A stretch of DNA of 64,000 bases, taken from the NCBI RefSeq assembly GCF_022399565.1, contig NZ_JAJTUT010000001.1, positions 620,001-684,000 of the forward strand, read 5' to 3'. A program made the position numbers and the translations under genes. Of this stretch, positions 37,575-46,059 are shown one piece after another. The notes beneath the pieces are model-generated. The model had not been told where the DNA came from, did not search any database, and saw only the letters and a program-made list of their open reading frames with translations. Each line of letters starts with the position of its first letter. The first letter of the stretch is position 1. This DNA comes from Flavobacterium algicola (GTDB lineage: Bacteria > Bacteroidota > Bacteroidia > Flavobacteriales > Flavobacteriaceae).

Positions 37575-38530
37575 TATTTCTTAGGTTTATATTTTGATTT
37601 TTCAAATAATTCTTTAGTGTTCATAGCTAGAAGTTGTTGCAGTGTAACATCATTATTTTCCATATAGGATCGTACAATTTGCCATCCTATCCAAGCTCCT
37701 ACTCGACCTGGACTTTCATTATCTATCTCCAGATAAAATTTAGAGAATGGTGCTTTGTTTACAAACCTTGAAGCTAACTTGGGATCATCACTATACAACA
37801 ATTGCTTCTCAATAAAATACTCCCACATATACTGCTCATTTTCTTGGCACCACAACAACTCTTCAGGAGTATACCCTATTTTTTCAGCATCTCTAACATC
37901 CGGGATCATTTTGTCTTTTAAATACAACTCTTTGCCATCATAAATCATTTTCGAAAGCAAACTTTTCTCTTGATTTGGTTTGACCTTATATCTAAAGAAG
38001 CTAGAAATAACATCAGGCATGATTTGATTGCTTTCAAAATTTTGTTTTATGTAATTTGGAAACTCATAGAAGCGATGCTCTTTACCTAGATACATTTCCA
38101 AGGCAACCACTACAATACTGTCGGCGTAAATTACCTTATTATTATAATCCATCTCCGAGATTACGGTAACTACTTTTGGCGTTTTTGTTTCTGGAAAATA
38201 ATATTTTAAGTGCTTGAATAATTTTTCGAAATCTTCCTTTTCACTATCAAAATCAGGATACTTCTTCTGCACCTCCTTATACAAATCTCTCCATAAAGGA
38301 TTTTCCATTTTTTCGATCCAAACAGAATTGTCATTACCAACTGGAAAAAACAATGGATAATCCTTTTTTAGCCCTTGTAAGTCAGCAGGATCAGATTCGA
38401 AGAAAGCTTTATCAAAACGATCCACTTTTATATTGACAGAAATTTCATCTATAGCTCTCTCAATACTGTTATTTTTATCACAAGAAATCAAAAAGAAGCA
38501 TATAAGAATTGGAATACAATATAATTTCAT
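37574..38530 (-). CDS. gldB: Gliding motility lipoprotein GldB
   Basis: A 318-residue lipoprotein with signal MKLYCIPILICFFLISC and lipid Cys17. The mature part matches GldB: VDRFDKAFFESDPADLQGLKKDYPLFFP, then YFPETKTPKVVTVISEM, and C-terminal SPGRVGAWIGWQIVRSYMENND. GldB is required for gliding in F. johnsoniae; its biochemical role is still unclear, though gld genes link to T9SS assembly. It is transcribed with gldC and divergently from nadE. The T9SS cargo at the window start is consistent with an active gliding/secretion system whose core lies elsewhere. Confidence 0.96.
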   Translation of the reverse strand: MKLYCIPILICFFLISCDKNNSIERAIDEISVNIKVDRFDKAFFESDPADLQGLKKDYPLFFPVGNDNSVWIEKMENPLWRDLYKEVQKKYPDFDSEKEDFEKLFKHLKYYFPETKTPKVVTVISEMDYNNKVIYADSIVVVALEMYLGKEHRFYEFPNYIKQNFESNQIMPDVISSFFRYKVKPNQEKSLLSKMIYDGKELYLKDKMIPDVRDAEKIGYTPEELLWCQENEQYMWEYFIEKQLLYSDDPKLASRFVNKAPFSKFYLEIDNESPGRVGAWIGWQIVRSYMENNDVTLQQLLAMNTKELFEKSKYKPKK

Positions 38531-38582
38531 TTTATTTTAATTAAATTTGTCACGAATAAACTACTATTTGTACTTCATTGCA

Positions 38583-38598
38583 TTTATTTGCAAATATA
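38583..38598. promoter_or_regulatory. Overlapping divergent -7 elements for gldB and nadE
   Basis: A perfect 12-bp palindrome TATTTGCAAATA (38585-38596) carries TATATTTG on the minus strand (38591-38598, exact TAnnTTTG, for gldB) and TTTATTTG on the plus strand (38583-38590, 7/8, for nadE). The two promoters would therefore overlap and could compete. Confidence 0.45.
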
Positions 38599-38629
38599 CG
38601 TATTCCTGCTTTTTAAAACTGAAACAATT

Positions 38630-39430
38630 ATGACTAAAAAAAATACCATTCTAGTTGAGGAAGTAAACAATCACATTGTCAACTGGTTAAAAACTTACGC
38701 TTCAAATGCAAATGTTAACGGATTTGTTATCGGAATTTCAGGAGGAGTTGACTCTGCATTAACTTCAACTTTATGTGCGCAAACAGGGTTACAAGTATTG
38801 TGTGTAGAGATGCCAATACATCAACATAAAGATCATGTAAGCAGAGGTAGAGAACATATAGAACAGTTAAAAAAACGTTTCCCCAACGTATCAAATATAG
38901 AAACAGATTTAACACCTGTTTTTGAAAATTTCAAAAATCAAGTACCTACTGAATTTGACGATGCAAAATTACAACTTACACTAGCAAATACAAGAGCGAG
39001 ATTACGCATGACCACTTTGTATTATCATGCAGGAGTGCATGGCTTACTAGTTGCAGGAACTGGAAATAAGGTGGAAGACTTTGGAGTTGGCTTTTATACA
39101 AAATATGGCGATGGTGGTGTTGATATTAGCCCTATCGCAGATTTAATGAAATCGGAAGTGTTCGCACTTGCTTCTTTCTTAAAAGTTCCAGACTCGATAC
39201 TTAATGCGCAGCCATCAGATGGCTTATTTGGAGATGAAAAGACAGATGAACAACAATTAGGAGCAAGTTATGATGAATTAGAGTGGGCAATGCTTGCTGT
39301 CGAAAATAAACTAGCAACTGAAAATTTTTCAGATAGAGAAAAAAAGGTTTTTGAAATATACAGCCGTTTAAATAGAATTAACCAACATAAGATGAATTCG
39401 ATTCCAGTTTGTAAAATCAACAATCTGTAG
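38630..39430 (+). CDS. nadE: NAD synthase NadE (ammonia-dependent type)
   Basis: A 266-residue N-type ATP pyrophosphatase that amidates nicotinic acid adenine dinucleotide to NAD. It shows the PP-loop SGGVDSALTSTLC, ARLRMTTLYYHAG, VAGTGNKVEDFGVGFYTKYGDGG and DISPIADLMKSEV. No glutaminase domain is present, so it should use ammonia directly. I chose ATG 38630; an in-frame upstream codon at 38588 lies within the promoter palindrome. It is divergent from gldBC, an arrangement known from F. johnsoniae. Confidence 0.96.
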   Translation: MTKKNTILVEEVNNHIVNWLKTYASNANVNGFVIGISGGVDSALTSTLCAQTGLQVLCVEMPIHQHKDHVSRGREHIEQLKKRFPNVSNIETDLTPVFENFKNQVPTEFDDAKLQLTLANTRARLRMTTLYYHAGVHGLLVAGTGNKVEDFGVGFYTKYGDGGVDISPIADLMKSEVFALASFLKVPDSILNAQPSDGLFGDEKTDEQQLGASYDELEWAMLAVENKLATENFSDREKKVFEIYSRLNRINQHKMNSIPVCKINNL

Positions 39431-39442
39431 TCTATTTGTTTC

Positions 39443-39468
39443 AAAAACTTGTATTGTAAGTTTTTTTT
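39443..39468 (+). terminator. Probable terminator after nadE
   Basis: An A/T-rich 8-bp stem (39443-39450 AAAAACTT with 39458-39465 AAGTTTTT), 7-nt loop and continuing T-run to 39468, 13 nt past the nadE stop. The stem has little GC, so efficiency is uncertain. Confidence 0.5.
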
Positions 39469-39556
39469 CATTAACTTTATAAATATAACTAACACCCTCG
39501 CTTATAAACAAATATAAAAATTAATATAAATTAAATACCACAAAAAATTAAATACC

Positions 39557-40186
39557 ATGATAAAAGTTTGTTTAGCTGATAGCTTACCCGTAGTTCACTT
39601 TGGAGTAAAATCATACTTTAAAGACAATGCCGAAATATCAATTACTGCCAATGTAGGTAGCTTTTTGATGATACGAGACATTCTACTTACCAAAGAGATA
39701 GATGTTTTGATACTAGACCTTGAATTAGAAGGACTAGCAAGTATATTTGAAATCAAATCTATACTTAAGAATTTCCCAAAAACTAAAGTTATTATTTTCA
39801 GTAGTTTATCTGAACAAATTTATGCTCCAAATGCTATTAAAGCAGGTGTATCTGGATATGTTCACAAAAAAGAAAAACTAGAAACTCTTGGTCAATCTAT
39901 TATAAAAGTGAGCCAAGGAAAAATTATAATGAACGAGACCGTTAAGAAAAACCTAGCTCTTATAGCTAAGCAAAGTAAAAGCGAACGTTTGTATAGAAAA
40001 CTTTCTAACCGTGAGGTTGAAGTTTTACGTTACTTGAGTGGTGGTAAAAAGAACCACGAAATCGCTACAATCCTTGGATTAAACGAAAAAACAATTAGTA
40101 CTTACAAATTAAGATTATTGACAAAATTAAACGTAACCAATCTTGTAGATTTAGTTGAAAAAGCTAAAAAACTTGAAATCGTATAA
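39557..40186 (+). CDS. NarL/FixJ-type response regulator (LuxR HTH)
   Basis: A 209-residue regulator with an N-terminal receiver (~1-118) and C-terminal LuxR helix-turn-helix (~145-205: LSNREVEVLRYLSGGKKNHEIATILGLNEKTISTYK). The phospho-acceptor Asp54 (ILDLELEG), Ser in IIFSSLSE and Lys in VHKKEK are present, but the usual acidic pair reads Asp8-Ser9 (LADSLP) instead of Asp-Asp, so phosphorylation or magnesium binding may be weaker. No kinase gene is adjacent. Its TAA stop abuts the dnaG stop on the other strand with no base between them. Confidence 0.92.
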   Translation: MIKVCLADSLPVVHFGVKSYFKDNAEISITANVGSFLMIRDILLTKEIDVLILDLELEGLASIFEIKSILKNFPKTKVIIFSSLSEQIYAPNAIKAGVSGYVHKKEKLETLGQSIIKVSQGKIIMNETVKKNLALIAKQSKSERLYRKLSNREVEVLRYLSGGKKNHEIATILGLNEKTISTYKLRLLTKLNVTNLVDLVEKAKKLEIV

Positions 40187-42154
40187 TTAAAATCGAGACA
40201 TTACTCTACCAAGTTTTTTCGAAAAGGCAGTAGTTAATGTATTGTAATCCATAATCATACCTATTGACTCCGTATTATCTGCATCAGGTAATATGGAGTT
40301 TTTTAATTCATCTATAATGCTCCCCACAAGATACCATCTCATAGTCAAAATAGTTTCACTTACATTTTGAGCAATAGTATCATTCTTAGATTTCGGAAAA
40401 ATATTTTGACCTTCCCAATCGTGCATTACCAATTTCTCATCTTCCATTAGAATGTCGGTCACTTCTTGAGCATATTCTGCTGGTAAATGCATCAAGTATT
40501 GCTCTAAACTAAAGCTTTCGTTCTGCAGATAATGATTTATTAAATCATTAAATATTGCTCTAAACAATGGATTGGCCAACTCTACTTCATCTTCTTGAAG
40601 ACTTAAATATATGCGATAAAATACCTTTAAGCGTTTCTTTTCAACTACATTTTCAATTTCACCTTCTTCATTAGTTTTCATAAACGTATCTTCAAACTCC
40701 TCTTCTTTATTTCCGTAAAGAAGCAAGATTTCGATAATTTTACGTTCCAAACGATATAATATATCCACTTTTTCAATCGACTCAGGACTATCGTTCTTGA
40801 GAACTTCAAAAGTCTTATTTTCCTTTTTGTGTTTTTTTTCTTCTTCTACATTGTCTTTTTGAGTCAGTTGTGCTAGCGTACTTACCAAAACTTGTTCGGA
40901 TATATCCATAATACGCGAACATTCCTGAATGTAAATCTCGCGCTGAATACGATCTGGAATTTTAGATATGCTCGTGACCATATCTCTAATTAAGTCTGCC
41001 TTTTTTATTGGATCGTTCTTAGCTTCATTCATTAAAAGCGAAGCTTTAAATTGAATAAAATCTTTAGAATTACTTTCCAAATAAGCGACTAAATCATCAT
41101 GTGAAGTTTTTCGAGCAAAACTGTCTGGATCTTCTCCATCAGGAAAAGTACAAACTTTCACATTCATCCCTTCCTCAAGAATCAAATCGATTCCACGTAC
41201 AGAAGCTCGCAGACCAGCTGCATCACCATCAAATAAAACTGTTATATTTTTTGTCAATCGATTAACAAGGCGAATTTGATCAGGAGTTAACGCTGTACCA
41301 GATGAAGCAACGACATTTTCGATTCCAGATTGATTAAATTGTATCACATCTGTATATCCTTCTACCAAATAACAATTATTCAGTTTTGCAATGGCTTGCT
41401 TAGCTTGAAAAATACCATAAAGAACTTTACTTTTATGATACAAATCACTTTCTGGTGAATTGAGATACTTCGCCGCCTTCTTGTCATTTGTCAATATTCT
41501 TCCTCCAAATCCCAAAGTTCTTCCCGACATACTTTGAATTGGAAACATTACACGACCTTTAAATCGATCAAACGGACGATCATCACGAGGGATGGTCAAA
41601 CCGGTACTTTCTAGGAATTCTAGTTTATAACCCTTCCCTAATGCTTCCTTGGTAAATGCATCCCAGCCTTCAGGAGAATAACCTAATCCAAATTTTTCGA
41701 TTGTTTCATTTGTAAAACCACGCTCTTTAAAATAAGACAAACCAATAGCTTTACCTTCTTCTGACCTCAACAATGTTGAATGGAAATAACTTTTTGCAAA
41801 TTCAGAAACTAGGTACATACTCTCACGAGCATCCATGTTAGCTTTTTCCTCTTCACTTTGTTCTGTTTCTTCTATTTCAATATTATACTTCTTTGCCAGA
41901 TAACGAATTGCTTCTGGATAGGTAAAATGTTCATGCTCCATAATAAAAGCAATAGAGTTACCTCCCTTACCAGAACTAAAATCTTTCCAGATACCTTTAG
42001 CCGGGGAGACCATAAAAGATGGTGAACGCTCATCTGAAAAAGGACTTAAACCTTTGAAATTACTACCTGCACGTTTTAAATGTACAAAATCACCAATAAC
42101 CTCCTCTACACGAGCAGTCTCGAAAACAGTATCTATAGTCGCTTTTGAAATCAA
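40187..42154 (-). CDS. dnaG: DNA primase DnaG with degenerate zinc-binding domain
   Basis: A 655-residue primase that makes RNA primers for replication. The N-terminal domain aligns with the DnaG zinc-binding domain, but all four ligands are replaced: CPFH reads SPFS (Ser37, Ser40) and C-F-G-C reads D-F-S-S (Asp58, Ser61). The fold-specific residues around them (PSFMVSPAKG, GGNSIAFIMEHEHF) are kept. The catalytic TOPRIM core is intact: YLVEGYTDVIQFNQSG, VASSGTALTPDQ, LFDGDAAGLRAS, PDGEDPDSFARK. The C-terminal ~230 residues form the DnaB-binding helicase-interaction region. Single gene, tail-to-tail with the LuxR-type regulator. Confidence 0.96.
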   Translation of the reverse strand: MISKATIDTVFETARVEEVIGDFVHLKRAGSNFKGLSPFSDERSPSFMVSPAKGIWKDFSSGKGGNSIAFIMEHEHFTYPEAIRYLAKKYNIEIEETEQSEEEKANMDARESMYLVSEFAKSYFHSTLLRSEEGKAIGLSYFKERGFTNETIEKFGLGYSPEGWDAFTKEALGKGYKLEFLESTGLTIPRDDRPFDRFKGRVMFPIQSMSGRTLGFGGRILTNDKKAAKYLNSPESDLYHKSKVLYGIFQAKQAIAKLNNCYLVEGYTDVIQFNQSGIENVVASSGTALTPDQIRLVNRLTKNITVLFDGDAAGLRASVRGIDLILEEGMNVKVCTFPDGEDPDSFARKTSHDDLVAYLESNSKDFIQFKASLLMNEAKNDPIKKADLIRDMVTSISKIPDRIQREIYIQECSRIMDISEQVLVSTLAQLTQKDNVEEEKKHKKENKTFEVLKNDSPESIEKVDILYRLERKIIEILLLYGNKEEEFEDTFMKTNEEGEIENVVEKKRLKVFYRIYLSLQEDEVELANPLFRAIFNDLINHYLQNESFSLEQYLMHLPAEYAQEVTDILMEDEKLVMHDWEGQNIFPKSKNDTIAQNVSETILTMRWYLVGSIIDELKNSILPDADNTESIGMIMDYNTLTTAFSKKLGRVMSRF

Positions 42155-42234
42155 TTTATTTTGGTATTATAGAAGTTGTAAAATTAATAACAGGCAACTA
42201 CAAAAAGTTGCTGCCACGCATTATTGATTAAGTT

Positions 42235-43212
42235 TTATTTTTTTCTTTCGATAACATAATTAACCATCAATATTAGAGCGTCTTTAAAGTCAGACTTTGG
42301 GTAGTTCTCTAATATCTGCAAAGCTTCTTGTTGAAAAGCTATCATCTTATTTTCGGCATACGTTAATCCATTATTGTCTTTTACAAATGCAATAACTTCT
42401 TTAACGCGCTTTTTATCTTTATTATGATTTTTTATCGAATTGATCAACCATGACTTTTCTTTTGATGTACAATTGTTTAAGACATAGATTAAGGGTAGAG
42501 TCATTTTTTGTTCTTTGATATCAATACCTGTCGGTTTACCAATTGCTTCATCTGAATAATCGAATAAATCATCTTTGATTTGAAAGGCCATCCCGATAAG
42601 TTCTCCAAATTTTCGAATATTCTCTACTTGAATTTCATCATCAATTACCGATTTTGCGCCAAGCGCGCAACAAGCAGCAATAAGAGTGGCTGTCTTTTTT
42701 CGAATAATTTCATAATAGACATCCTCTGTGATATCAAGTCGTCTTGCTTTCTCTATTTGAAGCAATTCACCTTCACTCATTTCCCGAACCGCAACTGATA
42801 TAATTTTTAGCAAATCAAAATCACCATTATCTATTGAGAGTAACAAACCCTTAGATAATAAATAGTCTCCAACTAAGACGGCTATTTTATTTTTCCAAAG
42901 CGCATTAATCGAGAAAAAACCACGACGGCGATTACTATCATCTACCACATCGTCATGAACTAAGGTGGCTGTATGTATCAGCTCTATCACGCATGCGCCA
43001 CGATAAGTTCGCTCATTAACGTGACCATCAGAAACCATTTTGGCACACAAAAACACAAACATAGGTCGCATTTGTTTCCCCTTCCTATTGACAATATAAT
43101 AGGTAATTCGGTTCAACAAAGCAACTTGTGAAATCATAGAATCACGAAACTTTTTTTCAAAAAGTTCCATTTCGTCAAAGATGGGTTGTTTTATTTGTGA
43201 AGTAACATTCAT
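42235..43212 (-). CDS. Long-chain polyprenyl diphosphate synthase (IspB-like)
   Basis: A 325-residue trans-prenyltransferase that condenses isopentenyl diphosphate to a long polyprenyl chain, probably the side chain of menaquinone in this group. First Asp-rich motif HDDVVDDS with the preceding IELIHTATL, GDYLLSKGLLL, and second Asp-rich motif QIKDDLFDYSDEAIGKPTGID. Chain length cannot be read with certainty. A minus-strand -7 element lies at 43221-43228. Confidence 0.92.
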   Translation of the reverse strand: MNVTSQIKQPIFDEMELFEKKFRDSMISQVALLNRITYYIVNRKGKQMRPMFVFLCAKMVSDGHVNERTYRGACVIELIHTATLVHDDVVDDSNRRRGFFSINALWKNKIAVLVGDYLLSKGLLLSIDNGDFDLLKIISVAVREMSEGELLQIEKARRLDITEDVYYEIIRKKTATLIAACCALGAKSVIDDEIQVENIRKFGELIGMAFQIKDDLFDYSDEAIGKPTGIDIKEQKMTLPLIYVLNNCTSKEKSWLINSIKNHNKDKKRVKEVIAFVKDNNGLTYAENKMIAFQQEALQILENYPKSDFKDALILMVNYVIERKK

Positions 43213-43220
43213 TTCGGTTT

Positions 43221-43228
43221 CAAATATA
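43221..43228 (-). promoter_or_regulatory. -7 element of the polyprenyl synthase gene
   Basis: Minus strand TATATTTG, an exact match to TAnnTTTG, 8 nt upstream of the start codon, so the transcript would have almost no leader. No -33 TTG at the expected distance was found. Confidence 0.4.
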
Positions 43229-43306
43229 CTGCTTTTAATAAAAATAGCACCTATAAAGCGCCGTTGAAAACTCGAAAAAATGGATAGTATTAAATTATTT
43301 AAGGCT

Positions 43307-43339
43307 AAAAATCCCTTTTATAAATTCACAAAAGGGATT
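43307..43339 (-). terminator. Intrinsic terminator after rlmN
   Basis: 10-bp perfect stem, 43310-43319 (AATCCCTTTT) with 43330-43339 (AAAAGGGATT), 10-nt loop, with a T-run following on the minus strand. It lies 8 nt past the rlmN stop. Confidence 0.8.
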
Positions 43340-43346
43340 AAAAGTT

Positions 43347-44390
43347 CTATGCTTCTTTATTAGCCAATTGTCCGCAAGCAGCGTCTATATCTTTACCTCG
43401 ACTGCGTCTAACTTTAACAACTACTCCAATACTTTGTAATCCTTTAATATATGCATTTGTAGCCTCTTCTGATGCTTGTTGAAACTCACCATCATCGATT
43501 GGGTTGTATTCGATTAAATTTACCTTGCAAGGAACATATTTACAAAATTTAACCAAGGCATCAACCGATTCTTGATTATCATTAATACCTTTCCATACCA
43601 CGTATTCATAAGAAACTTTTGATTTGGTTTTTCGGTACCAATATTCTAGAGATTCCCTCAAATCAGCTAAAGGAAAGTTAGCACTAAACGGCATAATCCT
43701 AGCTCTAATTTCATCAATAGCAGAATGCAGTGAGACTGCTAATTTAAACTTTACATCGTCGTCAGCTAATTTCTTTATCATTTTTGGTATCCCAGAAGTT
43801 GATACCATAATTCTTTTTGGAGACATTCCTAATCCTTCTTCTGAAGTGATCATCTCTATAGCTTTCATAACATTATTATAATTCATCAAGGGTTCCCCCA
43901 TCCCCATAAAAACAATGTTAGACAACGGATGATTGTAGTACAATTTACTTTCCCTATCAATCGCAATTACCTGATCGTATATTTCCGCTGGTTCAAGATT
44001 ACGCATACGTTTCAATCGAGCAGTAGCGCAAAAATTACAATCTAAACTACAACCCACTTGACTGGAAACGCAAGCCGTAGTTCTAGTTTTAGTCGGTATC
44101 AAAACAGATTCTACCACTAGACCATCATGCAAACGAAGAGCATTTTTTACCGTACCATCTTCAGAACGCTGCATGGTATCCACTTTAATATGATTGATAA
44201 CAAAATTAGATTCAAGCATACCTCTTGTCCCTTTGGCAAGATTGGTCATATCATCAAAACTATGTGCTCCTTTGCTCCACAACCATTCATAGACTTGATT
44301 ACCACGAAAAGATTTATCTCCGTTGGCAACAAAAAAATCTCTCAATTGTTCTTTGCTTAAAGCTCGTATGTCTTTTTTCTCTATTTCCAT
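43347..44390 (-). CDS. rlmN: Dual-specificity RNA methyltransferase RlmN
   Basis: A 347-residue radical-SAM enzyme that methylates C2 of A2503 in 23S rRNA and A37 of some tRNAs. The cluster-binding motif is CSLDCNFCATA, preceded by TACVSSQVG with the conserved Cys; other signatures are NIVFMGMGEPLMNYNNV, VSTSGIPKMI, VSLHSAIDEIRARIMPF, YVVWKGINDN and the C-terminal RGKDIDAACGQL with the second methyl-carrier Cys. All known catalytic Cys positions are present. A TAnnTTTG match only 5 nt before the ATG (44395-44402) would give a leaderless message, but it lacks a -33 partner. Confidence 0.97.
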   Translation of the reverse strand: MEIEKKDIRALSKEQLRDFFVANGDKSFRGNQVYEWLWSKGAHSFDDMTNLAKGTRGMLESNFVINHIKVDTMQRSEDGTVKNALRLHDGLVVESVLIPTKTRTTACVSSQVGCSLDCNFCATARLKRMRNLEPAEIYDQVIAIDRESKLYYNHPLSNIVFMGMGEPLMNYNNVMKAIEMITSEEGLGMSPKRIMVSTSGIPKMIKKLADDDVKFKLAVSLHSAIDEIRARIMPFSANFPLADLRESLEYWYRKTKSKVSYEYVVWKGINDNQESVDALVKFCKYVPCKVNLIEYNPIDDGEFQQASEEATNAYIKGLQSIGVVVKVRRSRGKDIDAACGQLANKEA

Positions 44391-44686
44391 GGCGCAAATT
44401 TACTGACTATTTATCGATTTGTTGTTTTGATGACCTACAATAATAGCTTAAATTTAAAAATTGCTAAAGTTTATTCATTTTCGAAAGTAGGCAAACCCAA
44501 TATATCACTTACCATAATCTCATTTATTCCGATTATCAGTAGTCAACTCAATACATTTAAAACTGCATCTTAGCGATTACTATTTACAAATGGATTACTT
44601 ATTACAAAACAACAACTATTAACCTACTTGATAATGCAGCACTATTTTAAAATTTAATAACTTTACAGCCAATAAAATTCAAATAG

Positions 44687-45328
44687 ATGCACTTTCTCTC
44701 ACAAGATTTAGAAGATTATATCGAACAACATTCTGAAAAAGAGCCTGCTTTACTAGCTGCTTTAAACAAAGAAACGTATCAAAAAATACTACTTCCAAGA
44801 ATGTTAAGTGGTCATTTTCAGGGACGTGTATTGAGTATGCTATCAAAACTAATTAGACCTTTAAATATCCTAGAAATCGGAACATACACCGGTTATTCTG
44901 CTTTATGCCTTTGCGAAGGGATGCAAGATAATGGTACCTTACATACAATTGATATTAAAGAAGAGTTGGTAGACTTTCAGCGCAAGCACTTTGACAAATC
45001 ACCTTGGGGAACACAAATCACGCAGCACTTAGGTGAAGCAACCGATATAATACCCAGATTGAATGTTAAATTTGATCTCGTTTTTATCGACGCCGACAAG
45101 GAAAACTACATTAATTATTTTGAAATGATTGTGCCGAAAATGAATAAAGGAGGAATTATTCTCTCGGACAATGTTTTGTGGAGCGGAAAAGTTGTTCAAG
45201 AAATACACCCTAATGATGTGAGCACTCAAATCTTGGTCAACTATAATAAATTACTTCGAGATGATCCTAGAGTTGAAACGGTCTTGTTACCGATACGCGA
45301 TGGACTTACTGTGAGTCGAGTTCTGTAA
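44687..45328 (+). CDS. SAM-dependent O-methyltransferase (class I, COMT/TrmR-like)
   Basis: A 213-residue class I methyltransferase of the caffeoyl-CoA O-methyltransferase type. Motif I is ILEIGTYTGYSALCL; the metal- and substrate-site motif is DLVFIDADKENYINYF, followed by GGIILSDNVLWSGKVV. Bacterial relatives include small-molecule O-methyltransferases and the tRNA hydroxyuridine methyltransferase TrmR; the present sequence does not tell which. Single gene, followed by a repeat-like intergenic element. Confidence 0.9.
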   Translation: MHFLSQDLEDYIEQHSEKEPALLAALNKETYQKILLPRMLSGHFQGRVLSMLSKLIRPLNILEIGTYTGYSALCLCEGMQDNGTLHTIDIKEELVDFQRKHFDKSPWGTQITQHLGEATDIIPRLNVKFDLVFIDADKENYINYFEMIVPKMNKGGIILSDNVLWSGKVVQEIHPNDVSTQILVNYNKLLRDDPRVETVLLPIRDGLTVSRVL

Positions 45329-45344
45329 TTTGATATAAAGTTTT

Positions 45345-45485
45345 AGCCCAGATCGAAATGAAAATCCTTGGGGTCGATAATAAACTTTTTTATTGGAATA
45401 AAAGAGCGACCAACGGAAGCTCCTTTTATTACTTAGAAAAAATTATTAATTGATCCCAAGATTGCAATGAAGCGCTGGAATTGCT
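45345..45485. repeat. Possible flavobacterial intergenic repeat element (degenerate)
   Basis: Non-coding stretch beginning AGCCCAGATCGAAATGAAAA (45345-45364), containing GAGCGACC...GGAAGCTC in the middle and ending AGATTGCAATGAAGCGCTGG shortly before 45485. From memory, this order of blocks (AGCCC-GAT-G-A-TG-AAATCC ... AGATTGCA-TG-A-AGCG) matches an intergenic element present in many copies in Flavobacterium genomes. Only one copy is in the window, so the repeat nature cannot be shown here. Confidence 0.45.
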
Positions 45486-45492
45486 ACCAAAA

Positions 45493-46059
45493 TTAAGTAA
45501 GAGGAAAATATTTTATTTGTGCTAGTTTATACATTTTAAATACTGCATAACCGGAAAAGGCACCAAATAAATATCCGCACAATATGTCACCTGGATAATG
45601 TAAACCAAGGTAAATACGGCTATATGCAAATATCAGAGGCCATAAAAATATCCAGTACGATTGCCTGTAATAAGGCTGAATTAATTTGTAAATAAATACT
45701 GCAGAAGCCATGCTATTGGCTGCATGCCCAGAGAAAAAACTAAAAGTAGAACTTGATTTAACGACTCTAATCATTGTGTTTATTTCGGGATTACTACCAG
45801 GGCGCAATCTTTCAAATCCATATTTAAACATATTAGTGACTTGATCGGTAATCGCTATTAAAATTGCCACAAAAAGCAATACAAAGAGCGTTTGCTTAGT
45901 GCCTAATTTCTTGTAAATAAGATATAAAAAGAAGAGAAAAATTGGTGTCCAATTGGACTGTTTGGTTATAAATAGCCACAAACCATCATATGATTCAGAG
46001 CCTAGGCTGTTAAGGAATATAAATAATTGTCTATCAAATGATACTATACTTTCAATCAT
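45493..46059 (-). CDS. PAP2-family membrane phosphatase
   Basis: A 188-residue polytopic protein of the phosphatidic acid phosphatase type 2 family. The three catalytic motifs are present: KYGFERLRPG (K-x6-RP), FFSGHAANS (SGH) and SRIYLGLHYPGDILCG (SR-x5-H-x3-D). About six hydrophobic segments. Members act on phosphatidic acid, phosphatidylglycerol phosphate or undecaprenyl diphosphate; any of these is possible. Its ATG overlaps the stop of the TatA-like gene by 1 nt. Confidence 0.92.
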   Translation of the reverse strand: MIESIVSFDRQLFIFLNSLGSESYDGLWLFITKQSNWTPIFLFFLYLIYKKLGTKQTLFVLLFVAILIAITDQVTNMFKYGFERLRPGSNPEINTMIRVVKSSSTFSFFSGHAANSMASAVFIYKLIQPYYRQSYWIFLWPLIFAYSRIYLGLHYPGDILCGYLFGAFSGYAVFKMYKLAQIKYFPLT

